A DNA stretch of 64,000 nucleotides from JAHZMA01 sp965205905 (lineage in GTDB: Bacteria; Pseudomonadota; Alphaproteobacteria; JABAAW01; JAHZMA01). Below are positions 27,931 through 36,672 of the stretch, in pieces. Position 1 is the stretch's first letter; each line of letters begins with the position of its first letter. The stretch is taken from assembly GCA_965205905.1 (NCBI GenBank), contig CBDBHZ010000012.1, forward strand, positions 186,001-250,000, in the 5' to 3' direction. The position numbers were made by a program, and so were the translations under genes. Under the pieces are notes generated by a model. It searched no databases and had not been told where the DNA came from. It saw only the letters and a program-made list of their open reading frames with translations.

Positions 27931-28374
27931 TTATTTGTTGTTTAAGATTTTAATATCTAAATCTTCTAGTTGTAAATCATTGATTTTTTCAGCGGCTTCA
28001 AATGGCTGACCCAGCGTAAACTTCGCCCTCACTTTTAAGGTTGTTGCTTTTTTATCACGATTTAATCTTAATGTTGATGAAAGAAGTCCGTCTTTTTCAT
28101 CTTTATCTTTATTTTTTTTAGAACCAAGCATAATATCAGTTTCAAATTCTGTTTCAAATTCGGTGAGGTCCATTGCAGCATGGTTGATGAGTGTAAATTC
28201 AGGTACCTCGATTGTTTTGCCATCGATAACGAGCGACAGCATTTTCGGGTGTAATTTACCATCCTCATCTTTCGTAAAGAAATTTTCAAAGGTTGTAAAA
28301 GTTTCGTTCATGCAGGCACGTCGTGCGATAGACCCTGCCATACCCAATTCAGAAATAATCTTATCTAACTTCAT
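27931..28374 (-). CDS. DUF2589-like protein, smaller subunit
   Basis: A 147-residue soluble protein. The middle contains VPEFTLINHAAMDLTEFETEFETDIML, matching the strand pattern in the larger partner and in DUF2589 (a P-x-x-x-L-(I/V)-(N/D)-x-x-x-L/M-x-(I/L) block), followed by a charged Lys/Asp-rich loop and a last segment of beta character ending QLEDLDIKILNN. The ATG at 28374 is chosen; an in-frame ATG at 28395 adds seven residues (MNERAIG) and has a weaker context. It is the first gene of a three-gene run. A 215-bp AT-rich spacer with the palindrome CTGATGAATCATCAG (28534-28548) separates it from the LPP20 gene upstream. Confidence 0.65.
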   Translation of the reverse strand: MKLDKIISELGMAGSIARRACMNETFTTFENFFTKDEDGKLHPKMLSLVIDGKTIEVPEFTLINHAAMDLTEFETEFETDIMLGSKKNKDKDEKDGLLSSTLRLNRDKKATTLKVRAKFTLGQPFEAAEKINDLQLEDLDIKILNNK

Positions 28375-28588
28375 CCCTATTGCTCTCTCATTCAATTAAA
28401 CTATTATCTATTTAGCAAATAAAATAGTTAAATGCAACTAAAAAATAGTATTTTTCAATTAAAAGTTTAAAAATATATATTATTTACTAAAAAATAAATT
28501 TTAAGTTAATAAAATAAAGAGCTTCAGTAGCATCTGATGAATCATCAGTGCATGTTTATTAATTAATAAAGATTGTAAAAATTGTGGA

Positions 28589-29761
28589 TTATTTGCCTTC
28601 GGCAATCGTAACCAACCCATCGCCTGCTAATAATTGCAACAATGTTTTTTGCGCTAATTTTTGCCATTGAAACGCGCCTACCGCACTGGCATCAGCATCA
28701 AATAAGCGGATATTCTCGCTACCCGTGGCAATGATACGCCCTGCTTTATTAAAGCTGAGCGAGAGACTCACCAACACATGTTCAAAATCTTTGACAGCAT
28801 TATTGGCTTGACTATCAGCATCAACAAATAGTTTTAAGTCGCTCTTATTATCAATCTGCACCTGATAGGCAAGCAGTGATTCTTCTAGCGCGCGTGTGAT
28901 TGTGGTTCGGCTTTTTTCACTGGCACTATTGATGATGATGGCAACGCTAATCGGCTGAGCAGGCAGGCGCACCAATGCCAGATTGATACGTTCTTCACGT
29001 GAGCGCGAAATCCGCAAAACTCCCGATTCGGATGCAAAACTATCACGGCTAATCTGGTAGCGATACGAGCCAACAGGCAAGAAAATTTTACTGGCAACCG
29101 CAAAATCTTGTTCGTTGATGGTGATGGTAAAACTATCGTTAAACGGCACATTGGCAGGAGGGATAAAGCGCACCCAACCATAATTACCAACGCGCAACTG
29201 TAATTGCTTTTCAATATTGGCGGCCTTGCTAGCAATGCCATTGCGGCCCGGTATATTCAAGCTTTTCTGAGCGGCAAAATTAAGCAATGCCGTTAATTGC
29301 CGCACCTCATGATAGGAATTGGAAATTTGTAGCTTGGTCAGCCCCTCAATATTATCGGGTAGATTGCCTGCAAGATAGAGAATCGTTTGGCGCAACGCAT
29401 CATCGGATAATATTGCACGAATATAATAGATTTTGCGCTTACGTTTGGCTTTTTCAAACACAATGCCCTGAAACTTAATATGTGATTCTAGCTGAACATC
29501 AATTTCTGCTGATTTATTAACCTCATCATTATTGGTGGAAACCGTTGAGCGCACGGCACTATCAACATCAACCAAAATTTGTTGTGAAAGCACTGCCAGC
29601 GCATTTTCACGCGCCTCGTTCACAGTTTTGCCTTCGCCTTCGCCTATCAGCGATTCGGCATAGGCTTGCGTGCCGACAAGCATGAGCATCGGCAAAGAGA
29701 GGGCAATGATAAGATTATTAAAATAACCCTTTTTTGGTCGTTTTGCTGACTTCAACTTCAT
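28589..29761 (-). CDS. LPP20-domain envelope protein with PEGA-like module
   Basis: A 390-residue periplasmic protein. The signal peptide ends TQAYAES at about residue 36; an LPP20-type domain follows (GEGKTVNEARENALAVLSQQILVDVDSAV and the FQGIVFEKAKRKRKIYYIRAIL strand set), then helices (residues 130-190), and a PEGA-like beta module around 200-260 (FTITINEQDFAVASKIFLPVGSYRYQISRDSF). The start overlaps the lpoB-like gene end by 44 bp, indicating coupling. Function is unknown; related LPP20 proteins sit with LpoB-like and COG3014 genes and are thought to be envelope or peptidoglycan-associated. No lipobox Cys is seen, in contrast to true LPP20 lipoproteins. Confidence 0.72.
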   Translation of the reverse strand: MKLKSAKRPKKGYFNNLIIALSLPMLMLVGTQAYAESLIGEGEGKTVNEARENALAVLSQQILVDVDSAVRSTVSTNNDEVNKSAEIDVQLESHIKFQGIVFEKAKRKRKIYYIRAILSDDALRQTILYLAGNLPDNIEGLTKLQISNSYHEVRQLTALLNFAAQKSLNIPGRNGIASKAANIEKQLQLRVGNYGWVRFIPPANVPFNDSFTITINEQDFAVASKIFLPVGSYRYQISRDSFASESGVLRISRSREERINLALVRLPAQPISVAIIINSASEKSRTTITRALEESLLAYQVQIDNKSDLKLFVDADSQANNAVKDFEHVLVSLSLSFNKAGRIIATGSENIRLFDADASAVGAFQWQKLAQKTLLQLLAGDGLVTIAEGK

Positions 29762-30302
29762 CTAACCACACATCAACGCCTGTTTCAATATCAGTCAAGA
29801 TGATGGTAACCTTATAAAAAGTTTGGACTTTTTTACCAACCTTATTACGGAATGATGTGATAGAACCACGCAACACATAGCGCGCGCCTACTACCTTACC
29901 AAGCCGTGCCACTGTTGCAGGGTCGGCAACGCCTGCCTGTTCCAATGCGGTTTCGTCTTTTAGATTGGCGAGTGTTTCACGCGTTACGAACGTAAATAAC
30001 CGTGCGCGTGAAAATCTTACTTGCAATGATTGGGTGATTGAGGTGGTATCAATATGCTCGTCAGTGCGATTCACCAATGGCGTAATCAGCATGGCAGGGC
30101 GTTCATCGCCAATTTCTTCGCGCAACCAACGGTCATTTGACATTTTATCAGCCATCTGTTCGGTGATAATGCGAAAATCGCGAATGCCAAAATTGGTGCT
30201 GATATCTTCATCGCCAGCCGTGTTATAAGCAGTGCCACCACCGCACGCCACAAGGGCGAATGATGTTGCCATTAATAATAAAAAAACGCGTAATTTATTC
30301 AT
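29718..30302 (-). CDS. LpoB-like lipoprotein (COG3417 family)
   Basis: A 194-residue lipoprotein with lipobox LVAC|GGG (Cys about residue 20). The body resembles LpoB, the outer-membrane activator of penicillin-binding protein PBP1b: FGIRDFRIITEQMADKMSNDRW, AMLITPLVNRTDEHIDTTSITQSLQVRFSRARLFTFV and ARLGKVVGARYVLRGSITSF. In this wider family an actual PBP-activating role has been shown for E. coli LpoB only; here it is inferred. It is followed with overlap by the LPP20-type gene. Its first 70 codons are duplicated as a truncated gene 190 bp upstream. Confidence 0.78.
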   Translation of the reverse strand: MNKLRVFLLLMATSFALVACGGGTAYNTAGDEDISTNFGIRDFRIITEQMADKMSNDRWLREEIGDERPAMLITPLVNRTDEHIDTTSITQSLQVRFSRARLFTFVTRETLANLKDETALEQAGVADPATVARLGKVVGARYVLRGSITSFRNKVGKKVQTFYKVTIILTDIETGVDVWLDEVEVSKTTKKGLF

Positions 30303-30375
30303 AACCTATCCTTATATATTCTTTAATATATTATGAAACCTAATATTTTGCTGATAATAATGCAAGCAAACGCAT

Positions 30376-30437
30376 AATGCAAGCGGATTTTAACAATAAC
30401 TAAACTATTTTAGCGATTAATATCGGTGCTTGATTGT
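30376..30437 (-). repeat. 62-bp direct repeat, copy 1 (carries the last codons of pncB)
   Basis: This stretch matches 30784-30845 at about nine of ten positions. On the minus strand it includes the final eight codons of pncB (QSSTDINR plus stop) followed by the same spacer, although no pncB lies directly upstream. Spacing from repeat to the next lipoprotein start is similar in both copies (about 60-73 bp). It marks the junction of a tandem duplication with a unit of 408 bp. Confidence 0.88.
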
Positions 30438-30488
30438 TCTATCTAATATTATTGGTAGGATTCGCTTGTATCGTTATTTTTGTTAGTC

Positions 30489-30722
30489 TCAATAGCGCAC
30501 TGGCGGATTTTCATCACCAATCTCGTCGCGCAACCAGCGCTCATATGCTTCTTTATCAGCAGGTGATTCGTTAATGATGGCTAGGTCACGACTGTCAAAA
30601 TAGATACCATTCTCTTCAATGATAACATCCTCTTCTGCATCAGAAGTATCATGAGCAGTGCCTGCACCGCAAGCCGCAAGCATAAACGGTGTTGTTAATA
30701 ATAATAATCTTAAAGCTTTCAT
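30489..30722 (-). CDS. Truncated LpoB-like lipoprotein (tandem duplicate)
   Basis: A 77-residue ORF whose whole length aligns with the first 75 residues of the LpoB-like protein at 29718: signal peptide, lipobox LAAC|GAGTAHDT, FDSRDLAIINESPADKEAYERWLRDEIGDE. It then stops at PPVRY where the full copy continues into its core domain. The truncation point is next to the repeated pncB tail, so the ORF was cut when the duplication formed. It could still be exported as a short lipoprotein, but lacks the LpoB fold; I regard it as a probable relic. Confidence 0.65.
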   Translation of the reverse strand: MKALRLLLLTTPFMLAACGAGTAHDTSDAEEDVIIEENGIYFDSRDLAIINESPADKEAYERWLRDEIGDENPPVRY

Positions 30723-30783
30723 TATCTAACTTCACTATAATTAACCAAAATATCATTTTTAGCATACAGCAATAATATACAAT

Positions 30784-30845
30784 GATGCAAGCAGATTTTA
30801 ACAATAACCACATTATTTTAACGATTAATATCGGTGCTTGATTGT
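30784..30845 (-). repeat. 62-bp direct repeat, copy 2 (genuine pncB 3' end)
   Basis: The parental copy of the 62-bp repeat. It spans the last eight codons and stop of pncB plus 34 bp of the spacer leading to the truncated LpoB-like gene. Copy 1 is at 30376-30437. Confidence 0.88.
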
Positions 30846-32401
30846 CGCATCAGCTGATTCATCATATTTTGTTGCGTTTGGTGAAGTGTTTTTTCAATGC
30901 CTGTAATATAAAGATGCGGATAGGTAAGACGCTTATGCGAATCATCTAATTTTTGTAGCGACGCAATGGCATGGTTGCGCGCCTGATTGGCATCACCAAT
31001 ATGATTCACTTGCTCACCTTGCTGAATAAATACTTGTAGCGGTAAGGTAATCGCATGATTTTTAGTAAAGTTTTTTTGCAGATGGGGGGCATTCATATTG
31101 ATGGAGTGAATATTCTCAATCAACCTATCGCCCGCCTGATTGATAGCTTTTGAAGCATCAGCTGCTGTTATAATCATATCACTTAAAAAGTTGCCCCTGA
31201 TATTATTATTGCTCTCGTCAATGAAGCGCACCAATTCTAGCGCACCCGGTAGATTTGCTTTTTGTTTATCTGATGATATTTTCATCACTGCTCGTCCTGA
31301 ATCCTGCAATGTTTTTGCGGTTTTTTCATAGACCTGCCCTAATTTATAAACACCGCCAAGACTAGGCTGCTCGCTTGCCACCACCAAATGTGTGCCAACC
31401 AACCAAATATCAATTTGCGCCTGTTGTTCTTGCCTAAGAGAGTAAATCACATGCGGGTCAAGATTGTTACTGGCGGCAATTTTGGCATTGTGAAAGCCGT
31501 TCTCGTCTAAAATTTTACGCGCCTGTTTGCTTAAATAGGCTAAATCGCCTGAATCTAATCTTACGCCTTTTAGCGGAATATTTTCTTGCTTGCTGATTTT
31601 ACAAGCCCGCCGCACCCCTTCTAGCGCATCAAAACTATCCACCAAGATGATGGCGTCTGCTGGGTAACAGCGAATATAATCACGAAACGCATTTTCCTCA
31701 CCCGTGCCTGCCGTGCTATCGGCGTAAAATGTAACAAAAGCGTGCGAAAAAGTGCCACGTGCAGGGATACCATAATGAAGTGCCGCCGCCACATTTGATG
31801 TTGCATTAACCCCGCCAATATAAGAGGCAAGCGATGATGATAACCCACCAATATCTTGCGAGCGGCGAATCCCGCCTTCGATAATCATGCTAGGGGCATT
31901 CGGATTATTAATATCAGCCGCGTAACGTAGGCGTGAGGCGGCAGTGGCGATAATGCTCTGCCCGTTCAAATGATTCAGCAAAAACGCTTCCACAATCAAA
32001 CATTGCCAGATAGGACCAAATACACGCATGATAGGGGTGTTGGCAAAAGCAAGCGCGCCTTCGGGAAGGGCATGAACAGTTAATTCCATTTTGGATTGTT
32101 CAATCATTTTCAAAAATTCAGGCGTAAAAGAATGACTGCCATCACTATTTTTATGATTCGCTAAAAATTCAAGCAATATGCCGATATTTTGTCGCCATTG
32201 TTGCAGCAACCAATGTAAAAATTCACCTTGCCCAGCGGTAAGAATATAGCCGCCCGCAAACGGATTTTTGCGCGCAAACGCATGAAAGCATGTGGGAGTA
32301 AGGTGCGAATCATCATTAAATAAAACCTGCGCCATCGTAAAAGCGTATAAGTCAGCATGGGCAAGTCCGTAAATACTGCGCGGTGTATAAGATTGTGGCA
32401 T
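30818..32401 (-). CDS. pncB: Nicotinate phosphoribosyltransferase
   Basis: Joins nicotinate and PRPP to nicotinate mononucleotide in the NAD salvage (Preiss-Handler) pathway, cytoplasmic. The 527-residue length and motifs fit NAPRTase: YGLAHADLYAFTMAQVLF at the N-terminus, FHAFARKNPFAGGYIL, TSNVAAALHYGIPARGTFSHAFV (about 205, with the catalytic His region), VDSFDALEGVRRA, RLDSGDLAYLSKQAR (about 288) and VGTHLVVASEQPSLGGVYKLG. nadE, the last step of NAD synthesis, is also in the window (61.5 kb). The final codons were copied in the adjacent duplication. Confidence 0.92.
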   Translation of the reverse strand: MPQSYTPRSIYGLAHADLYAFTMAQVLFNDDSHLTPTCFHAFARKNPFAGGYILTAGQGEFLHWLLQQWRQNIGILLEFLANHKNSDGSHSFTPEFLKMIEQSKMELTVHALPEGALAFANTPIMRVFGPIWQCLIVEAFLLNHLNGQSIIATAASRLRYAADINNPNAPSMIIEGGIRRSQDIGGLSSSLASYIGGVNATSNVAAALHYGIPARGTFSHAFVTFYADSTAGTGEENAFRDYIRCYPADAIILVDSFDALEGVRRACKISKQENIPLKGVRLDSGDLAYLSKQARKILDENGFHNAKIAASNNLDPHVIYSLRQEQQAQIDIWLVGTHLVVASEQPSLGGVYKLGQVYEKTAKTLQDSGRAVMKISSDKQKANLPGALELVRFIDESNNNIRGNFLSDMIITAADASKAINQAGDRLIENIHSINMNAPHLQKNFTKNHAITLPLQVFIQQGEQVNHIGDANQARNHAIASLQKLDDSHKRLTYPHLYITGIEKTLHQTQQNMMNQLMRQSSTDINR

Positions 32402-32419
32402 GATGTTATATCAGCGTTT

Positions 32420-34075
32420 TTATTCTATCGGTGTTTTGTTATTTTCTGATGCATCATCTGCTGGCGCTTCATCTTTTTCTAGGTCATTTTCCGACCAATA
32501 GCCATTATAGATGCCTAATTTTTGCAACGCATCAACTGATGCTTCTTCTGCTTCTGGCTCGGTATCAGACGTATGATGCAATGCCCACTCTAACATTTGA
32601 TTACGGCAAAATGAAACTGCGCGCTCATACCCCGGCTCGCGCCCTAAATCTTTTAATTCATAAGGGTCATTCACCAAATCATACATCATTGCGGGGTAAT
32701 TTCTAAAATGAATATATTTCCATTTTTTGCTCACCATCATGGTGGCTTTGGCATCAATGGGTGAGATATTAAGTTTTTCTGCCATCTCAGTGCCAGCAAA
32801 ATTATATTCAGAAAATGCGGCTGTGCGCCATTTTTCAGGAGTTTTGCCATGCAAGATTGGCGTTAAGGGGCGGCCTTCAAGATGAATCGGCATGGTTTTC
32901 ACATTGGCTGCCTCTAGCATGGTTGGCACAATATCAATCAGCTCCACCAATTCATCAGATTTCACCCCGCGCGAGCCATTGGCTTCGGGGCGAGGATCAT
33001 ACACAATCAGCGGCACACGCACCACAGGGTCGTGGAATAATTCTTTGTCGCCCAACCAATGGTCACCTAAATAAGCGCCATGGTCTGATGCCAGCACAAT
33101 CATCGTCTCGCGGAACATATCGCTTTTATCCATCATGCGAAATAAACCGCCTAATTGTTCATCAATCTGCTTAATCAGCCCCATATAAGCAGGCATGATA
33201 TGGTTACGCTTTTTGGTATCAGCAAAAGTTTGAGCAACCGTGCTTTGCATAAAGGCTTGATAGATAGGATGCGCGTTTTCTTTTTCGGATTCGCTACGGG
33301 TTGGCGCAATAATATGTTCTTCATTATATAAATTATGAAACGGCGATGGTGCGGCATAGGGCCAATGTGGCTTGGTTAATGAAAGATGCAACGCCCAAGG
33401 TTCTTTGCCATGGTCGCGGAAGAAATCAATCGTGCGCTTAACAAGATAATTGGTCTCTGATTCAAGCTCATGCACGCCTAATGGCAAATGGGCATTTTCA
33501 TAAAAAAAGCTATTCTTTTTATCACCTTTGGTACTGGCCGTAAAATCTTGCCATGGGTTGGGTGAATTATATTCATTATGTCTTAGAAAATCATTATATT
33601 TTATGGGGTAAACATTAAGCGGGTTTTTCGAATCACCCGGATGTATACCATCTAATCTATCATAAGATTCAAAACCTGCCTCAGATGCAATAATGCCCGC
33701 TGATGTATTGGGATTAAGGTTGAGCATACGCATGGTTGCAAAATCACCACGAATACAGCTTTTGCCTATCAACGCTGAACGACGGTTAAGATGGCGCATA
33801 TAATCACCCATAGTGCGTTCCGAAATACGAATCGGTGAATAATCGCGGTCACTGCCATGTGTGCTAACATAACGCCCCGTATAGGCGCTGATATGCGATG
33901 CAGTATCAAGCGGTGATTGCGTATAAGCGCGTGTGAATGTAACGCCGCGCTGGGCAAGACGCGTAATATTCGGCGTATCAATAGAAGGGTGTCCATAAAG
34001 CCCTAAATGGTCAGCGCGCAGTTGAGAACACATAATAAATAAGAAATTCTTAACTGGTTTTTCTTCCAGTGCCAT
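32420..34075 (-). CDS. Sulfatase/alkaline-phosphatase-superfamily protein lacking the formylglycine motif
   Basis: A 551-residue protein with the sulfatase-family fold: NFLFIMCSQLRADHLGLYGHPSIDTPNITRLAQRGVTF at the start, then ASDHGAYLGDHWLGDKELFHDP and PLIVYDP further on. Aligned with family members, the C-x-P-x-R nucleophile motif (the Cys becomes formylglycine) reads D-T-A-S-H here, between QSPL and ISAYTGRY. The first metal-ligand Asp of the D-Q-x-R-x-D motif is Ser (CSQLRAD). The SDHG metal motif is kept. Sulfatase activity of the usual type is therefore unlikely; a different nucleophile (the Asp or Thr) or a non-catalytic role must be considered. The ATG at 34075 has GAGGAA upstream; a GTG five codons earlier is in frame. 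It lies 18 bp before pncB. Confidence 0.78.
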   Translation of the reverse strand: MALEEKPVKNFLFIMCSQLRADHLGLYGHPSIDTPNITRLAQRGVTFTRAYTQSPLDTASHISAYTGRYVSTHGSDRDYSPIRISERTMGDYMRHLNRRSALIGKSCIRGDFATMRMLNLNPNTSAGIIASEAGFESYDRLDGIHPGDSKNPLNVYPIKYNDFLRHNEYNSPNPWQDFTASTKGDKKNSFFYENAHLPLGVHELESETNYLVKRTIDFFRDHGKEPWALHLSLTKPHWPYAAPSPFHNLYNEEHIIAPTRSESEKENAHPIYQAFMQSTVAQTFADTKKRNHIMPAYMGLIKQIDEQLGGLFRMMDKSDMFRETMIVLASDHGAYLGDHWLGDKELFHDPVVRVPLIVYDPRPEANGSRGVKSDELVELIDIVPTMLEAANVKTMPIHLEGRPLTPILHGKTPEKWRTAAFSEYNFAGTEMAEKLNISPIDAKATMMVSKKWKYIHFRNYPAMMYDLVNDPYELKDLGREPGYERAVSFCRNQMLEWALHHTSDTEPEAEEASVDALQKLGIYNGYWSENDLEKDEAPADDASENNKTPIE

Positions 34076-34193
34076 TTTGATTTTCCTCACCTTAAATAGA
34101 TATTACAAGCTATCATTGTAGCCTTTTGCTATCATTTTTCAAGCTAGAATTTAATTTATTTCGTAAAATAGATAGATTTAAGCGATAATATCT

Positions 34194-34850
34194 CTAAATT
34201 TCGGTTTTAACCAGATAAGATTTGATGCCTAAACTTTGCGCCCCTACAATATCATGTTCGGGGTTATCGCCCACCATAATCACATCTTTGGCTTCTAAAT
34301 GCATTTTTTCCAATGCCAAACGAAACGGGTGAGGGGAAGGTTTTTCTGCGCCTGCTTCTTCGGAAGTTACCATAAAATCAATCTGTTCGGCAATTCCCAA
34401 TTTTTGCAATTTCATCAGCTGAATACGCGGTTGCATGTTGGTAACCACCGTGATAGGGATATTTTGCGCTGTTACAGAATCAAGAAACTTTTTAGCATCA
34501 GGGGCGATGGTGATATGCTTCATGAAAGTATCCCAATAAGCATCTTCATAATCAGCTGCCAGAATATGAGCATTCGGGATTTTACTTTCTTCTAACCATA
34601 GTTGAAACGCCAAATAGCGCGACCGTGCCGCCGCTTGTGGTGCTAACCGTAAGGTGGTTGACATCCGCGCCATATAAAAGCGACTGATAAATTCTTCCCA
34701 CTCTAATGGTCCAAAATCTTGACAATGTTTTTGATGGCATTTTTTCAACGCATATTCTTCGGCAGTCATAAAATCATACAGAGTGTGGTCTAAATCTATT
34801 AAGACGCCACGCACATTATCAAGGGAGATTTCAGGATATATAATTTTCAT
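34194..34850 (-). CDS. HAD-superfamily hydrolase (YjjG-like)
   Basis: A 218-residue cytoplasmic phosphatase of the HAD type with a helical cap. Motif I is GVLIDLDHTLYDF (nucleophile Asp near residue 18), motif II VVTNMQPR (Thr), motif III the Lys in GAEKPSPHPFRLAL, and motif IV VIMVGDNPEHDIVGAQSLG. The order and cap size fit pyrimidine-nucleotidase-like members such as YjjG, but the substrate is not deducible. Start set at the second Met (34850). Confidence 0.82.
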   Translation of the reverse strand: MKIIYPEISLDNVRGVLIDLDHTLYDFMTAEEYALKKCHQKHCQDFGPLEWEEFISRFYMARMSTTLRLAPQAAARSRYLAFQLWLEESKIPNAHILAADYEDAYWDTFMKHITIAPDAKKFLDSVTAQNIPITVVTNMQPRIQLMKLQKLGIAEQIDFMVTSEEAGAEKPSPHPFRLALEKMHLEAKDVIMVGDNPEHDIVGAQSLGIKSYLVKTEI

Positions 34851-34904
34851 TGCTATCACTTACGTGGTAGTTGCCGATTAATTGCCAATTAGTTTGGTTG
34901 CCAA

Positions 34905-35204
34905 TTAGTTTGTTTGTTGGGACTGTTCTTTTGATTGCGAAATCATTTTTTTCAAACGCAACGCCTTATCAGTCAGTTTCCGATTAGATTGCTTTAATAG
35001 CCAACTATCTAAGCCACCATTTTTATCAATGGTTTTCAACATGCTTGTGCATATCTTAAACTTAAATTGTTGCCCTAATATTTCAGATTGCATCTTTACA
35101 CTTTGCAGATTCGGTATAAAACGACGACGGGTTCTATTATGGGCATGAGATACATTATTGCCAACCATAACATTTTTACCTGATAAATCACATTTGCGTG
35201 CCAT
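34905..35204 (-). CDS. rpmB: 50S ribosomal protein L28
   Basis: A 99-residue basic protein with the L28 signature: MARKCDLSGKNVMVGNNVSHAHNRTRRRFIPNLQ (residues 1-34), then a conserved C-terminal SWLLKQSNRKLTDKALRLKK region. Part of the large ribosomal subunit. Like rpmJ it is isolated from other ribosomal genes. Confidence 0.95.
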   Translation of the reverse strand: MARKCDLSGKNVMVGNNVSHAHNRTRRRFIPNLQSVKMQSEILGQQFKFKICTSMLKTIDKNGGLDSWLLKQSNRKLTDKALRLKKMISQSKEQSQQTN

Positions 35205-35276
35205 TTTTAATTACCTCAATAAATCAATTCACGAAAGCAGTAATTTACCTATATATAACAGTGAAGTCAAGCGATT

Positions 35277-35741
35277 TTATCTTTTACCCTTAAAAAAACT
35301 TTGCAACAATGCTTCACTCTCATCAGCGAGTAACCCACCGATAATTTCTGGCACATGGTTACAGCCCGATTGGGCAAAAATACGCGCGCCATGGTCAACC
35401 CCGCCTGCTTTCACATCGTAGGCAGCAAAATAGAGTGCATCAAACCGCATCAGCGCAATGGCATGGGCGCACATCGGGCAGGGTTCTAGGCTCACAAATA
35501 GCTGATAATCGCTGAAAAAATAGCTATCGATTTTGGCGCGTAAGGCATTGATTGCTAATATTTCGGCATGGGCGGTGGGGTGGTTATCGCGTTTCATTCT
35601 ATTTTGGGCATGGGTGATGATATTGCCCGCTTTATCGGCAATCACCGCAGCCACTGGCACTTCATTAGCTTCGCCTGCTTGTTTCGCAAGCGTGATACAA
35701 TATTGCATCAATTCAGTTTTATTCATTCCAGTTTTATTCAT
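35277..35741 (-). CDS. tadA: tRNA-specific adenosine deaminase TadA
   Basis: Zinc-dependent deaminase that makes inosine at the wobble position of tRNA-Arg(ACG). H-A-E near residue 57 (PTAHAEILAINAL) and P-C-P-M-C near 87 are the zinc and catalytic ligands; NRMKRDNHPTAHAE and the FSDYQLFVSLEPC strand fit the family. 154 residues is normal. The start ATGAATAA overlaps the ftsY stop. A 15-bp tandem duplication at the 5' end gives MNKTGMNKTE, so a second ATG at 35726 is an alternative start. Confidence 0.93.
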   Translation of the reverse strand: MNKTGMNKTELMQYCITLAKQAGEANEVPVAAVIADKAGNIITHAQNRMKRDNHPTAHAEILAINALRAKIDSYFFSDYQLFVSLEPCPMCAHAIALMRFDALYFAAYDVKAGGVDHGARIFAQSGCNHVPEIIGGLLADESEALLQSFFKGKR

Positions 35742-36672
35742 TAATGCCCAATAATGCGTTCAGATAATCAACAATATCAAAGGGCAGTAAATCATCAATT
35801 TTCTCACCAATTCCTAAAAAATAAACGGGCAAATGCGTTTCATACATTAGTGATGGAATCATCCCACCTTTGGCAGTGCCATCCATTTTATTGACAATCA
35901 AGCCCGTAATGCCAATATCTTGCTTAAATTGCTCCGCTTGCCGTAAAGCATTTTGCCCCGTCGTCGCATCTAGCACCAACAAAGATTGATGAGGCGCATC
36001 AGGGAGTAATTTCTGCATCACGCGGGTGGTTTTTTGTAATTCCTGCATCAGCCCCTCATGATTATGCAACCGCCCCGATGTATCCATGATGATAATATCA
36101 GCCTGATTAGGCGCATCAGCATTGAGTTGATACTCAATCACTTTATAAGCAAGCGCGGCAGGGTCAGCCGCTTGTATGCTATCATTCGGGAAGAAATCGG
36201 CATTGTTGCGTTGCGCCCAAATCCGTAATTGTTCGGTGGCACCAGCGCGGAACGTATCGCCCGCAATCAGCGCAACTTTATAATCTTGTGCCATTAAAAA
36301 ATGAGTAAGCTTGCCGATTAAGGTGGTTTTGCCCGTGCCATTAACCCCCGATACCATGATGATATAAGGCGGTTGTTGCTGATTATTTTTAGCGGGAAGG
36401 GTGAAGGGTTTATCGGCAGATTGCATTAATTTCAGCAGGCTTTCATGCATCGATTTTTTGATGAAAATATCAGGATTCTCGCTTGGAAATTTAGATTTAC
36501 GCAAAACATTCACCAATGTTATCGATAATGACGCACCCATATCGCTGATAATCAACTGTTCTTCTAGCGCATCAAAATAGGCGGCATCGGGCACGGCTTT
36601 AGGAATCGGTGCGGTAAATTTATTGCCTAATTTACCCCATAATGATTTTTTAGAATTTTGGTTTTCGTTCAT
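35734..36672 (-). CDS. ftsY: Signal recognition particle receptor FtsY
   Basis: SRP-receptor GTPase that docks ribosome-nascent-chain/SRP complexes at the membrane. NG domain only: helical N domain (residues 20-100), G1 SGVNGTGKTTLIGKL (about 108), AGDTFRAGATEQLRIWAQR (G2/insertion box), DTSGRLHNHEGLMQEL (G3), TGLIVNKMDGTAKGG (G4) and the closing FLGIGEKIDDLLPFDIVDYLNALLG. At 312 residues it lacks the long acidic A domain of E. coli FtsY, normal for Alphaproteobacteria. It overlaps tadA and mtaB by a few bases (operon). Confidence 0.96.
   Translation of the reverse strand: MNENQNSKKSLWGKLGNKFTAPIPKAVPDAAYFDALEEQLIISDMGASLSITLVNVLRKSKFPSENPDIFIKKSMHESLLKLMQSADKPFTLPAKNNQQQPPYIIMVSGVNGTGKTTLIGKLTHFLMAQDYKVALIAGDTFRAGATEQLRIWAQRNNADFFPNDSIQAADPAALAYKVIEYQLNADAPNQADIIIMDTSGRLHNHEGLMQELQKTTRVMQKLLPDAPHQSLLVLDATTGQNALRQAEQFKQDIGITGLIVNKMDGTAKGGMIPSLMYETHLPVYFLGIGEKIDDLLPFDIVDYLNALLGINE

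Noticed and set aside
28534..28548. CTGATGAATCATCAG as a terminator for the LPP20 gene
   Set aside because: Symmetric but no adjacent T run on the minus strand; could be chance in AT-rich DNA or a regulatory site, so not called.
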